DNA of 64,000 nucleotides from Owenia fusiformis. Its lineage: Eukaryota; Annelida; Polychaeta; Sabellida; Oweniidae. The stretch covers positions 2,382,571-2,446,570 of the forward strand of contig CAIIXF020000011.1 of the NCBI GenBank assembly GCA_903813345.2. Direction: 5' to 3'. Shown one piece after another: positions 49,309-61,572 of the stretch; positions within the stretch are counted from its first letter, which is position 1, and every line of letters starts with the position of its first letter. Under the pieces are notes generated by a model. That model was given only the letters and a program-made list of their open reading frames with translations, did no database searches and was not told the DNA's origin. Position numbers and translations under genes: made by a program.

Positions 49309-52300
49309 GTAGGATATGTACTATTTTAATACAGTTTAACCATTGGGCTTATATTTTTGTTCATATTTCATATTAGATATTTATATTTTCTTCATAATAT
49401 ATAATAATTTAAATAGATCAATTGAAATCTTGTAGAATGAATTTTAAGGTCGAGTCTGTTCATATAAACTAATTTATTTCAGATTATGAAAATTCCATTT
49501 CATAATACTGATTGGTTGATAGTTTTAAAAAAGATCTCAATTTACAAAACACAAAGGAGGTCAATAATATAATTTATTACGACAGCTACCTTAAATTACA
49601 ACATGAGTCTTTGGCAGTTTTTATCAGTATAAACATGGCAGACATGTATACGGGGATGAGATAGGGGCACATACCCACCAACTATGGACAAGATTGGATC
49701 ATTATTTGCAAAATTAGAGAATTAGGAGCGTGATCTTCAACTTGTAGAGAAGGAAAGCAAACTTGAACAAGAGCATGCGACAGCACACTGAAATACAGAA
49801 TTGAATTATTTAAACTGAATGTATTTCTGTTTTAGTTCACGGAGGTCCTGGTACGTGGTCAGCTTGGGGAGCGTGTTCTAAAACCTGCGGAGGTGGAGAG
49901 CAAACTCGCACAAGAGCATGTGACAACCCAGTCCCAGCTCATGGAGGAAGTCAATGCAATTCAAGCGATCTGACAGACACACAGTCCTGTAATGTTGCAG
50001 AATGTCCCGGTATGATTTGACAGAATTAGGAATTCATTATAGCGTATGAAGGATTGAAGGCATTTATAGAGATTTTATAATTTGATTTATTAACCGAATA
50101 TGTTTTTGTTTCAGTAAATGGAGGCCCTGGTACGTGGTCAGCTTGGGGAGCATGTTCTAAAACCTGCGGAGGTGGAGAGCAAACTCGCACAAGAGCATGT
50201 GACAACCCAGTCCCAGCTCATGGAGGAAGTCAATGCAATTCAAGCGATCTGACAGACACACAGTCCTGTAATGTTGCAGAATGTCCCGGTATGATTTGAC
50301 AGAATTAGAAATTTATTATTGCGTATGGAGTCATTCATAGAGGTAAAGAATATTATTTATTAACCGAATATGTTTTTGTTTCAGTCAATGGAGCCCCTGG
50401 TACGTGGTCAGCTTGGGGAGCATGTTCTAAAAGCTGCGGAGGTGGAGAGCAAACTCGCACAAGAGCATGTGACAACCCAGTCCCAGCTTATGGAGGAAGC
50501 CAGTGCGATTCGAGTGATCTGACAGACACACAGTCCTGTAATGATGCAGAATGTCCCGGTATGATTTGACAGAATTAGGAATTTATTATTGCGTATGGAG
50601 TCATTCATAGAGGTAAAGAATATTATTTATTAACCGAATATGTTTTTGTTTCAGTCAATGGAGCCCCTGGTACGTGGTCAGCTTGGGGAGCGTGTTCTAA
50701 AACCTGCGGAGGTGGAGAGCAATCTCGCACAAGAGCATGTGACAACCCAGTCCCAGCTTATGGTGGAAGCCAGTGCGATTCAAGTAACCTGACGGACACA
50801 CGGTCTTGTAATGATGCAGCATGCATAAGTATGGCAATTATTTATTCTTGTATACTTCACACAACAAGCTTGTTCCTAAATGTCACCAAACTTTATTAAT
50901 ATGGCACGAATGAAATAAAGCAATGCCTGCTAGCATAATTCACACTGGAATAGCCTGACAACAGTAAGGTCTGATACCGTTGTTACAAATGGCGGACACA
51001 ATCGTCGTTTCAACTCTTCAATAACTTGGTCCTCGTTTCATGGAACATTATCGTCGCTTATTCTGTGCATGTGTTTAGCTCTTGTATCGATGTATCATAT
51101 AAAATCCAAATTTTTATCAAATTGAGTCCTGAATCGCCACTATATAGCGTCTTTTCAACGAACATAGGTTTTCGAATTTTTAAATTTAGCCACAGAGTAT
51201 TACATCATATTTCCGCCAAGCCTTCTTAATGCAAATATGGCCATGTCTTTAATACTATCAGGGTACGATAGATCTGGTAGTGAAAATAACATCTGTGCTT
51301 CGCATATTAGTACTCCCATTTCGGTCTTACTAATCCCTTAATTAATATAGGCCCAATGGTAAATTGATTTGAGTTTAAATTGAGTTCAATTTAAGACTCC
51401 AGATTGAAGCTGAGTAAGTACTTAATTGAGAATATTGCTGATTAGGTACCTGATTAGGTTGCTGAGTACGAAGCTGACTTAACCCATGACTTAATAGTTG
51501 AATATCATCATATTGAGTTTTCGAAATTTCAAAACATGATAGAATCTAAACCGGTAGTTGAATTTTAATTCTGATTACAAATTCGGATTCCTGAGAAAAT
51601 TTTACACCTTTTTCATAACTCGCGCGTTAAATTTGGAGTAAATTTGACTTAGGTGTTGTCCTTGGCTTTTCAATGTCCAACCTTTGAATGTTTTTACGTC
51701 CTCTTCTACAGTAGAGGATCATTCGTTTTATTTTGATTCAGTCTGCATCTCCTATTTTTACAATTCATAATTTCCCTAGGCCCTGTTGACTTAACATGGG
51801 TATCAAAATAGCGTTTTCTTTATTTCAAAACACCATAACTTGGAACTTCTTCACTGGTAGTCCAATTAGAATTTTTGTTTGCAGATTCGGATTTCTGAGA
51901 AAATTCTGCACCTTTCTCGTAACTCAAATGTTAAATTTAGAGCGTTTTTAGACTTTCTTTTTGGACACCAAATCTCAAGATTGGTAAAAGTAATCGAAAA
52001 AAAGATTTGTCTTCCAAATTAGCTTTCTACAAGGAACGTGATGAGAAAGAACGAGAAAAAATACTCATGGACGACTGAGAAAAGTGGTAAAATAATGAAA
52101 AGACAAGACCTAGATAAAAAAAATTGGTGGTGCCAGGTAGATATTCTTGTTGAAAATCGCATCCCTGTGTATTCCAATGGGAAAGAAACCGGATGTAGAC
52201 AAAGTTGTACCCTACATGAGAGCTATATGGCTCAGTGGCAGAGTCAAGGTTAAAACGAACACAGGGCTTCTCCAAAGAGGGGTTTCTGGCTTTTCTGGCT

Positions 52301-53581
52301 CTGTCTTCGAGTGTAAAATACGGAAAAAACGCAATATATGAGGTATTGCTCGCCAAATATGGCGGTAATCAAGATACACTACAAAACCATAAAGTTCAAA
52401 TGCTCCTAGCGTTACATCTTCGTTGTCAAATATCATCGTTATCATCCCAATTTTATAGCACATTTGACCCAGATTTACCGTGCTGTTATTTATGTAGTGT
52501 TCGTTGTCCCATGTCTTATTTTAATCGGTTAAATTAAAGACATTATTTCGATGGTAGGTAATTGATCAACTTTATAATGAGTATAAAGACACTTTGATTG
52601 ATTGTTGTTCCAAAGGAATTTATTCTATGTGTTCTATTAAACATACAGTTCATGGGAATCTAATTGAAGCGACGGTAATGTCCGCTATTTGTTACAACGG
52701 TATCCGACTTAACCGTTGTCAGACTATTCCGGTGTGATAATTGGGCGTGTGAATATTCCATGTAATAATGATTGTACATTGGTAACAATCTATTATACTT
52801 AACTACATATCATTCGGAATGCGAGAAATTTCATCTTTATTCAGACAATGTACATAACTCAACGACATAATACTATCACAAAATGCATTTGAAAGATGTT
52901 GCTCAAATTGATTTAATAATCTAACCATTGCTGTACAGGTACATACCAAACGCCAGATGATTTTGATTATCGCCACTCACCTATAGATGTCGAAGGAAAA
53001 ACGTTCATCAGGTTCAATGTGAAGGCCTGCAATGATGCGCACTTACTTCTACAAAAGATACCTGGGGATACAAGCAATGATCTTTATAAAATCGTTATCC
53101 ATGGTTGGGCAAGCAATCCTAAATCGGCTATAAAACAAGATGACACTGTCGTAGCTAGCTCTACAGGTTCCGTTTTGAGTTGCAACGAGATGAGACCATT
53201 CTGGGTAATATCAATCTTTCAAAATATGGGGTTACAGTCATGACTTGGAATGGCAAGGGGAAGAATACAGCAAAATAGTAACAAATTGTTCCTAACTTGT
53301 CTCTCTGTTGCACCTTTTAGATTAAATAACAAACATGTAAACGTGTGACTCAAACAACCATCTTTATACCAACGATACATACTTCTTTTTAATTTTAAAG
53401 TACTTATAAATTCTTAAAGGTGAGTTGGGCCAATGGGAAAATTCAAGTTGGACACGGACTGGTGGTTGGAGAGTCAATTTTTCTGACTTGGCAATATCCA
53501 ACTCCATACACTGTTAATGCTATCAATTTTATGACTGGTTGGGGAGCGTCTGGCACATGGGAGCTTATCGAGGATAGTTAA
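49005..53581 (+). CDS. Secreted PAN - 4x TSP1 - FAMeT domain protein, 7 exons, 475 aa
   Basis: Predicted extracellular matrix or adhesion-type protein. Exons 49005-49308, 49836-50009, 50115-50288, 50385-50558, 50655-50828, 52939-53204 and 53420-53581 (TAA) join in frame to exactly 1428 nt. Residues 1-22 are a hydrophobic signal peptide. Residues ~27-100 look like a PAN/apple domain ([17 protein letters not shown]). Residues 102-333 are four thrombospondin type 1 repeats, each one phase 1-1 exon, with the C-mannosylation motif WSAWGAC and the O-fucosylation motif CSKTCG/CSKSCG. Residues 334-475 are a FAMeT (Methyltransf_FA, PF12248) domain: [54 protein letters not shown]. In animals this domain is usually a non-catalytic extracellular module despite its name. 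The GTG at 48981 is in frame but the ATG at 49005 (A at -3) is the likely start. Confidence 0.9.
49726..49795 (+). pseudogene. Decayed TSP1 exon fragment in intron 1
   Basis: About 65 bases resemble the centre of the TSP1 exons (GAGCGTG-TCT, then AGCAAACT, then ACAAGAGCATG-GAC) but carry many substitutions, including an in-frame TAG, and no flanking splice sites. It lies between exon 1 and the first intact TSP1 exon, so it is probably a dead fifth copy. Confidence 0.6.
49836..50009 (+). CDS. TSP1 repeat exon 1 of 4
   Basis: 174 nt, phase 1-1, acceptor TTTTAG|TT, donor CCCG|GTATGA. It encodes a complete TSP1 repeat with [19 protein letters not shown], six Cys, and ends NVAECP. Confidence 0.93.
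50115..50288 (+). CDS. TSP1 repeat exon 2 of 4
   Basis: 174 nt, almost base-for-base identical to the preceding TSP1 exon. Same phase and the same donor context. The intron before it is 105 bp. Confidence 0.93.
50385..50558 (+). CDS. TSP1 repeat exon 3 of 4
   Basis: 174 nt. It carries CSKSCG instead of CSKTCG and PAYGGSQC instead of PAHGGSQC. The flanking introns, each 96 bp, are nearly identical to one another, indicating recent duplication of exon plus intron. Confidence 0.93.
50655..50828 (+). CDS. TSP1 repeat exon 4 of 4
   Basis: 174 nt. The most divergent end of the series: it finishes NDAACI and uses donor ATAA|GTATGG rather than CCCG|GTATGA. That is expected for the original last repeat, which must splice into the FAMeT exon 2.1 kb away. 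Confidence 0.92.
50829..52938 (+). other. Intron between TSP1 and FAMeT exons
   Basis: It holds a local tandem duplication of a GATTCGGATTYCTGAGAAAATT segment (~51585 and ~51880), repeat Z, and several chance open frames near 52030-52540. No exon with both splice sites in the right phase was found. Confidence 0.5.
52576..52745 (+). repeat. Dispersed repeat Z, copy 1
   Basis: AAGACACTTTGATTGATTGT to GTTGTCAGACTATTCCGGTG matches 61178-61345 directly; a short inverted piece is at 50945-51005. In the intron before the FAMeT exons. Confidence 0.75.
52939..53204 (+). CDS. FAMeT domain exon 1
   Basis: Acceptor CTGTACAG|GT, donor TTCTGG|GTAATA, 266 nt. It encodes the start and core of the FAMeT/Methyltransf_FA domain ([37 protein letters not shown]). 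Confidence 0.9.
53420..53581 (+). CDS. FAMeT domain exon 2 and stop
   Basis: Acceptor TTAAAG|GTG, 53 codons and TAA. It completes the domain with [18 protein letters not shown] and the conserved [11 protein letters not shown] near the end. Confidence 0.9.
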   Translation: MSWANGKIQVGHGLVVGESIFLTWQYPTPYTVNAINFMTGWGASGTWELIEDS

Positions 53582-54124
53582 CCTCTGAATTAAGGTAAAA
53601 CTAAACCGTACAATAACCTTATATATAAAATACATTCAATCATCTATACACGATACAAAATGAAAATATAGTGTTTTTGCAATGAATACAGCACAATATC
53701 TCTAAGTGATGATCCATTACATAAACGAATTAAATGGAAGTATTCAAATCACCAAGATTATTTTACCGTATAGTTCTTATATAGTACAGGGTGTCAAAAA
53801 ACGGCAATATTCATTGATAGATAAACATCATTATTATATCACTATCTAGCTAGCTAGCGACAGTATGATTGGTCAAAACCGGGTCACATGTCGTGGGATA
53901 TCTGGCGATATTCAATGGCAATGCTAATCAGATAAGACAACCGTGAGATATCTAGCGATATCCCACGCTCCCGGGAATTTTCAAAGAATTTGTTTTCGTT
54001 CAGTGTAAATCATTTAGTTCAGTTTAAGTCAAAATGGCAGACGAACCGAGTAGATTCGTAAAAATATCTGAAGACTTAATGACTTAATAATATTAGTGAT
54101 GTTTAGCTAGACAGTGATATAATA

Positions 54125-54264
54125 AAACAAATATTTCACTCTATTTTCGGTGAATACCTGTAGCACTTTCACAAGGTGATATTCCACTTGCCCTTCGGGC
54201 TTTGTGGAATATCACTTGTGAAAGATGTACAGGTATTCACCTCAATAGAGTGAAATATTTGTTT
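54125..54264. mobile_element. Short hairpin MITE, 140 bp
   Basis: ~60-bp arms AAACAAATATTTCACTCTAT ... GGTGATATTCCAC and inverse around a GCCCTTCGGGC loop. The sequence 53860-53970 to its left also pairs imperfectly (GTGGGATATC motifs), so it may be part of a larger element. Confidence 0.75.
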
Positions 54265-56029
54265 AATGTTCACTAGATTGTGTGATCTGTGGATTAATTT
54301 GCCATTGCAACATGGAAATGCATTTGTGGAAATGATTTATTAATTATGCGTCTTTTTCATCTGGCAGTAATGCAGTTACTCCACGGCCATCCTGGGACGT
54401 CAGTACTTTTCAAGCATCGGACTTTCATTACTTTGATACGAATCTTCCCAGTTCATGATCCCCGTGGGAGAAACTTTAGAAATAATCAGCTAAAGGGAAT
54501 ACCCGACCCTCGAGGAAATGTATTTATTCGATGATAACGTACCAACTCTGCGATTCCAACAATGAGTGTTTTACATTTCAAAATTGTGTTAGCGTATGTC
54601 CTCTGTTGCGAAAATCTGCAAGTAATATCAGCTGCTTCTTTTTTTAGTCAGAATTTCTATTTTTCCTAGCGAGCTAAGAAATAGCAGAACTTCTGGTTAT
54701 GTTTTAGTTTGTCTTCTCATATTTTCAATTTCACGTAGCAACTAGAGTAGCAACTGCATTCAGGGTGCAGTAATGAAGACCATAGCTACAAATCTACATT
54801 TTAGATGTTAGGAGATTTTGACTTGTACTTCACGTCTTTCCGTCCAAACTACCATTTTGGTTCCTCTGTTAAGTATCTACTCAACGTATAGTGCTGATCG
54901 TCACAGAAGCAGTTGAATAACTCACACATTTTCGAAACGGATGAGATGAACTGTCACAGTTTTGAAGCGGTTGAAAGGGGGCGAGTAAAGGCTGTCTTAA
55001 CAACTGATAAGTTCCAGCCTTTGAGAGCTATATCTGGTATATCTGAGGATCTAAGTCCTATGGGGCCACAGTTCAATGGTAGATTGCGGCATTGGCCAAA
55101 TTAGTATGTAGAAGTATATTCAGAATCTCAATAAATATATACGCAAATTGAGTTTTTGAGTCTACTGACTGATGCTAGTCGATCTGGATGAAGATGAAAG
55201 AACGGACAGTTTGGACCATAAATAAACGAGAAATGGATTTGCTCAAGTGAAGATTTCACATGTTGAAAATAGGATAATTCCAAAAGGCTATACATCAGAG
55301 GATGAGAGTAAAGAATGTAAAATATAAAAGGAAGTAGTGTGCTCTTCATTATGATCTCCCCATGAAAAAATAGTTCATCTGATTTTTCAAAATGAGTGAA
55401 CTGCTTTTATTATTACATTTATATGCACACTAGTATCTTGTTGACCTATATTGAGGATAGTATTGATGTATGGGCCACTTATTAGGGTCATAATTCAATT
55501 GTGAAGTGTAGAGGCATATATTCCAAACCGGGAAGTAATTTTGTCCCTGTCAAAATCCATTTGCATCCTACACATCCCTACATCTCATCCAAATATGTTA
55601 TTAATTAAAGGTGCAATAATTAGTGCAGAGGGGTCATTCAATGGTCATGGACCAGTGCCAAATTATATTTAAGTTTGGATATTTCATCAAGACTAACATC
55701 TATTTTTATTATCTACAAAGAAACCCCCTAGATAAACATTATTTTAACTGATATTTCTCTTGAAACATGGTGGGTCTTAAAAATATAAAAGTGGAAGTCC
55801 CCTTTTTGAAGCTTTGAACTGAATTTTGTCTTCTTAATGCTGAAATTGATAATTTATCCATACATTTTAAGAAAATAGGTGTGTCAAAGAAGATGTTAAA
55901 CCAAATGTTGCCTTGGTAGCTCAGAAAAAATGAAAAGACGTTCCTATTTTCTCTACAGTCCTTATTGCCCCTTTAATGAAACATAACAGTATAATCTTTG
56001 GACTTGCAAAGTTGTATGGCATTTCATAA

Positions 56030-56450
56030 GTGTAAAAGTTGCTTTTGATAAATCTTGTCATCGCAATTCTTGGAAAACTACTTAACTGATTTACTTGAAA
56101 TTTTTACACGTGTTTCATTCTAAGAAGTTCTAGAACTGATTCACTTTTTGGCGTCCCATCTTGCTTTCTGGGTCAAGAGCCCACACTGCTATGTTTTTGG
56201 TTTTAGTACACCTCCTTCTTTGGAAATTGGAGATTAATGACTTTCTCTTCATCTTGTCCCTAACATTTCATAAGAACTTGAATACAGTACCATTAATTTA
56301 TTTTAGGTATCTATCTGGGGTATCTATTGACTGAACAGATAAAACTAAATGTTGATAGTCCAAATGTTTTAACAATTTGTATTTTCCATGTTATTGCCAA
56401 CTGTTGAGTTTTGACAAAGGTTGATTTATCCAATGTTGATGATTAAAGGA
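56030..56450. repeat. Dispersed repeat W, copy 2
   Basis: Same orientation and order as 46010-46585, about 80% alike by eye in the matching segments, with gaps. No LINE coding sequence beside it. Confidence 0.7.
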
Positions 56451-57584
56451 TATCCTAATTTTTTGAGGAATATCATTGTTATCTACGAGATGATATTGAT
56501 ATCTGCACGAGATAGCTAAGCAAACGGGTGCATATATCAATATCACCGAGTAGATTAAAATTATATTCTGAAAAAGTCATAGGATGCATGTGCTTATTAT
56601 CCTACACTTACTACAGTCAATATGGTACAACGAAAATGGGACTTCTGCGCATGTTAAAATTTTTCGTCAAAACTCAACTTTTGTTCAAGTTGATACGATT
56701 GTCTTTCGAACTAGATACTTACCTCATTCGAAAGATCATAAAAGACCTTATCTATACTGAAAATCTTAGATCCAAACATAGTAGAATACGCCGTCAGTCC
56801 GCATTTGATTTTTTGAAGTGAGTTTCGTAGATCGTCAGATTTCTCCGACTGATATCGGGTTATCTCAAACTGGTTCGTTTATAAATACGAATTTGTTTAC
56901 CGTTGTAAGGCGCATGCGCAAAATTGATTTATAAACCTTATTGGTTGATGGTTTTTCTCCTGCGCATGCGTGAAGTCTGATGAACACTTATGACGAAGAC
57001 CGGAGCAAACATTACTAGCTCTTGAACGAAATTCCAAGATTCAGGTCATTTCGCCGTGTTTGCTAAGCGTGTATACGTGAATGACAAGCTGATTTGAGTA
57101 GATCGGGTACCTGTTTTAGACACAACATTGATTTAGCTTGACATTGATGTGCACATTGGCACTTTTGAGCATGTTAATACAAGTTTTTACACTCTTAGCA
57201 CGAGACGGGTTTTCGAAAAATCTGTTATCTGATTCACTCGATTATCGTATGGATATGTATTTCTGCTGACATTTCAACACCACATCACATAGAATTACGA
57301 TGCAGAATGATAATAAAACACAAAACAACTACTAAATTCCACTTGTTATTTCACAGGAGGTAAAAATGCAAACTGCCTAGATTCTTTGTAAGGGTCGTCA
57401 GACATCGGATTGGCCGCCATATTTGAAATGAAAATATCACTAAATAGAGGTCTGCGCATGCCTCAACATTTCGACTGACTAGTAGTGTATACTAAATGTT
57501 TAATATCATTGAAAAATAAATTTCATGTTAAATATTTCAATTTTTGGGGAAATCAACAAGCGGAGTATATAGTCACAATATCCT

Positions 57585-57670
57585 CCGCATATTGGTTTCC
57601 CAGAGTATATCGCCACGATATCCTCTGCATATTGGGTTCCCAGAGTATATCGTGGCGATATCCTCCGGTT
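57585..57670. repeat. Direct and inverted repeat around ATATCGCCACGATAT
   Basis: Two ~45-bp direct units (GCATATTGG-TTCCCAGAGTAT). The first has ATATCGCCACGATAT and the second its inverse ATATCGTGGCGATAT, giving a perfect 15-bp stem. Confidence 0.75.
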
Positions 57671-58894
57671 ATTTATTTTGCCACTAGATATCAAATTTAT
57701 ATTTTGACGTTATTATACATAGAGTACAATAATGTGGGGGGAGGGGGGGGGGTTGGCCCTACCTGTATATATGCATATCAATCTATATATCAATGTTTGT
57801 TTATCTGTATCCATTTGCGACGTTATAGTTCAGTTGGTCCTTCGTTCCGCATTTTATCACCAATGCCTTTAATCAACATATTTCCTATTCCCGTGAGTTA
57901 CTATTTTTGTATTCAAGTTCAGTTTTTTCATCTAATAGATGTCACATATTAAGATATATATTTATATTATAATGCACAATGTAACGACATACAAAATAAT
58001 TTAATAAAAAAACGAATCTGCGAGATTGTATGTAGCATTAGAACCCATTGTAAATGTATTTATGAGTAAGTGCATGATGTAAATCTAATAAATTCTATAT
58101 ATATCTTAGATTGATATGTTGATAGTCATTAAACCACACCATTTTATTTACTTCATGTAAACCGAAATGAATTGTTTGCAATCACTACAAATTAATTTAC
58201 ACACCTCAAAATCGTGAATTTTTTTTTAAAAAGCTACAAAATTCTACCAAATATGGGGACGTATTTTCGCCATTAGTCGCAAGGGCCATGTACTTCTTTA
58301 CCCTTATCTAATCCCATGAAACACACACATATACTATAGTGTATTTATTGCATCAATATTCGTAACATTAATATCTTCGGTTTTTACCCCACGGAGTAAG
58401 TTAAACCGAACATAAACAAACCCAGTTACAACAAAGGGTACCTACTATCCCACATATTATTGTGTAATGACCTGACCCATTTAATCATTGTTAGCGAGCT
58501 GTAATAGATCAGGAAATTACTATAAAAAATATGTAAGAGTTCAAGTGTAACATTCAAGTTACCATTGTTGTGTTATGCCATTAATACTCTGTTAATTTTC
58601 GTCCCTTTGGAATGACTTGATTTGATAAAGAGGTCAGCACTATAATATATCAGGTATCCAATCCATGTATGAACTATCTTAATTGAAAGATGGCAGCACC
58701 TTACTATGTCACTGTTGGCAATAAGTAAATGACTATCAAGCAGTAGTCTGCATTGATTTAAAGATGCCAGCACTTTAAGATATTCCCGACTGGCAGTAGG
58801 CTGCACAAATGGAAACATAACAGAACCTGACTGATATGTCACTCTAATGACATAATATGATAATAAACTCTCCTCAGCAAATAACTCAACATAA

Positions 58895-59695
58895 CCCTAC
58901 TATCAACCCAAACTAGTTCTCACTACGTTCTCGAAAACGGGCTTAAACTGTGTACGAACGGACTGGACGTACTTAGAACCGTTTGGGGTCTATTTACAAA
59001 CTTCATCGAACGTACTCGAACGGGTAGGTCCTCTAGAACTCAGAACATGCTCAAAATGTTCTCGTTCTTCAAAACTGGTTTTAAACTGTGTGCGAACGGA
59101 ATGAACGTAGTTACAACGTTCTACGGTCTGTTTACGAACTTCATGGACTTTCCCGGACGGGGAATGTGATTTAGAATTTTGATTCGATTCAAAATTCGAT
59201 GGCTCAGTCTGGCTGTGGTCGGAAAATATGTCTAAAATAATTAGCTAATTCGTTCATGAACATTCTTCAGTACGTCCATCTCGTTCGCAGTTCGTTCAGG
59301 TCGCACTACGTCGGTGTGTAACGTCGTATAACGCGTCCCTTAGTCTAGAAGGTCATCATGACCCGATTACAGAACGGTATGGTCGCCATAGAATTTTGAA
59401 TCATTTCAAAATTCTAAAATGAACTTGCTGTCTGAGAACGTTCATGAAGTTCGTAAATAGTCCTCAGAAAGTTGCAGCTACGTTCATTCCGTTCGCACAC
59501 AGTTTAAAACCAGTTTTGAAGACCACGAGAGCATTTTGAGCATGTTCTAAGATCTAGAGGACCTACCCGTTCAAGTACGTTCGATGAAGTTTGTAAATAG
59601 ACCCCGAACGGTTCTAAGTACGTCTAGTCCGTTCGTTAACAGTTGAAGCCCGTTTCTGAGAACGTAGTGAGAACTAGTTTGGTGTGATAGTAGGG
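58895..59695. mobile_element. 801-bp fold-back element rich in CGAAC/GTTCG motifs
   Basis: Ends CCCTACTATCA and inverse. Arms of ~270 bp pair closely (ACTAGTTCTCACTACGTTCTC with its inverse at 59655-59675). GAACG/CGTTC motifs recur through both arms and the interior. Flanks ATAA and TAAA might be a decayed TTAA. Confidence 0.85.
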
Positions 59696-60674
59696 TAAAA
59701 TCAAATCAATCCATCAGTGATTTATACAAATGACTAATTTACTGCTTTAAGTTTAATGGTATAACCATGTCGATTTTCATGCTTGCCAATTATCACAGTT
59801 TCACACCATATTCGCTCATAGATGGGGTCTTGCTGCTTATTTCGTAAAATAATTTCGTTAAAACAGAGTTGTTATATTGTTTTCTTGAATGGTGTCCATC
59901 TTTACACAAGAATGATGCCCATGTTTGAATTACATGTTGGTTGTTTTTCACAAGATAATGCTCATTATAATTCAATCACAATTATTATCACGATTTGGAA
60001 CATGATGGTCTGATAAACTAAATCAAGGACTTGCTAACTTATTTTTCTTGGATTCCCCTAATGCCGTGTGGGTGTGTTTTAACGACCATGTCGATTTTCA
60101 CAGAATATATTAATCAGTAATAGGTGGAGACCAAATACAGTGTAGCCATCACACTCTGAATGAATGTTCTCTATGCCAGCATAACCAAAATTAAAAGATG
60201 CGACTATTTATTATATTGGGATATGACGTATTTTCAAAAGCGTGATGTCCTGTTACATTGACAATTTCACGAAATTCACAATTTTGGAGCCATATATCAA
60301 AGCTACTTACAATCGGAACGATCAAAAAGTATGCTGACGTAGTTCAGATAAACGCATTATATTTTAGAATACATAAAATGATGAGTAAAAGTACCTTTAG
60401 TTTCAGCTATGTTCAATTACATGAAAAATGCCAATTTTAACACTTATTTGTTTTCACTGATTAATCAATGGAGAGTAGGATCATGACCTCCTACCCTTTT
60501 ACACCGACTGATCAAGAAGAACTTTCTCAATCCAGTCCTGTTAAGTCTTCTTTCTTTATGTAAGTTATTACAACTAGTGTTATATCATCTTTTGGTATTT
60601 TGACATCATTTGACCTAGTTTTCTAGATTTAAATACAACTGAAAAACCTGTGATATGGTACTAAAGTGACTTTA
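59696..60674. other. No feature recognised
   Basis: AT-rich sequence between the 801-bp fold-back element and the X/Y repeat. Open frames are short and lack splice context. Confidence 0.45.
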
Positions 60675-61172
60675 CACCCTTGATTTTTGAAGGGCCTCTG
60701 AAAGCGCTTGACAGCATCACATACTGACCTAAATGAACCTCTGCAAAAATAATTGATGGGATCAGTGTGATATTACAATGCATGTGTGCATGGGCAAGGG
60801 TACCTCAGATTTGCTTTGGAGAACATGTTGAGGGGACCACATGTTTATGTGAATAGACCCAATGATCATATATCAGACAAATAGGAAAATAACAGAATGA
60901 CTCAGTTAGAGGTCAAGCTTCTACTCCGAAGAAAGTTAAATGTTAAAGAAACTGTTCCTCTTTTGTCCAATCACTTAGAAGTTGGCGCAAGTCAGATTTT
61001 ACCATAGGACACTAAAAGCTGTCCTTTGGAGCCAATCAATGACAGATTTTGAATATGATGGTGCCAAACTATTCGAGAAAGATTTGTCTCTTGATATCCA
61101 AAGTATATTTTAGGGCAAAGTCAAAATTATGAAAGATATTGAACTTCTTGTAAGTAACTTTTTTTTGAGACA
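60675..61172. repeat. Dispersed repeat, copy 2 (X inverted, Y direct)
   Basis: Inverted X (GGGCCTCTGAAAGCGC ... GAACATGTTGAGGGGACCAC) followed by Y in the same orientation as at 37585-37795. Confidence 0.75.
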
Positions 61173-61177
61173 CACTG

Positions 61178-61345
61178 TATACGAGTATTAAGACACTTTG
61201 ATTGATTGTTGTTCCAAGGAATTTAGTCTAGGTGTTAAACATACAGTTCATGAACATTTAATTGAGGCCACGGTTATGTCCGCCATTTGTGACAACGAAT
61301 TCTGACTTTAACGTTGTCAGGCTATTCCGGGGTGATGATTTAAGC
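61178..61345 (+). repeat. Dispersed repeat Z, copy 2
   Basis: Direct copy of 52576-52745, immediately after block Y, so Y and Z may be parts of one element. Confidence 0.75.
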
Positions 61346-61572
61346 ATTTGTTATTCTAATGTAAAAGTGATTCATGTGTAGCATTTATCTCAGAAATACA
61401 ATACCCAAGAAACAATACAAAATGTGGATACACTGATTACATAATTTTTTGGTACTGATAATTAAAATTACTAATAAACTTATATAATGTATTTAAAATC
61501 ATGTTGTAATATTTTCTGTTGCATTGATTTCATACCATAGACTAATACGTCAAAAGGTAAGCTTATATGTTA

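Noticed and set aside
52027-52537. Cluster of overlapping open frames on both strands
   Set aside because: None has splice sites in the phase needed between TSP1 exon 4 and the FAMeT exon, and no domain is visible.
56528-56821. 97-codon plus-strand open frame
   Set aside because: No domain, poor start context and no splice partners; likely chance in AT-rich DNA.
57485-57952. 155-codon Tyr/Ile-rich open frame
   Set aside because: It runs through the ATATCG repeat and a poly-G stretch; composition is that of AT-rich non-coding DNA.
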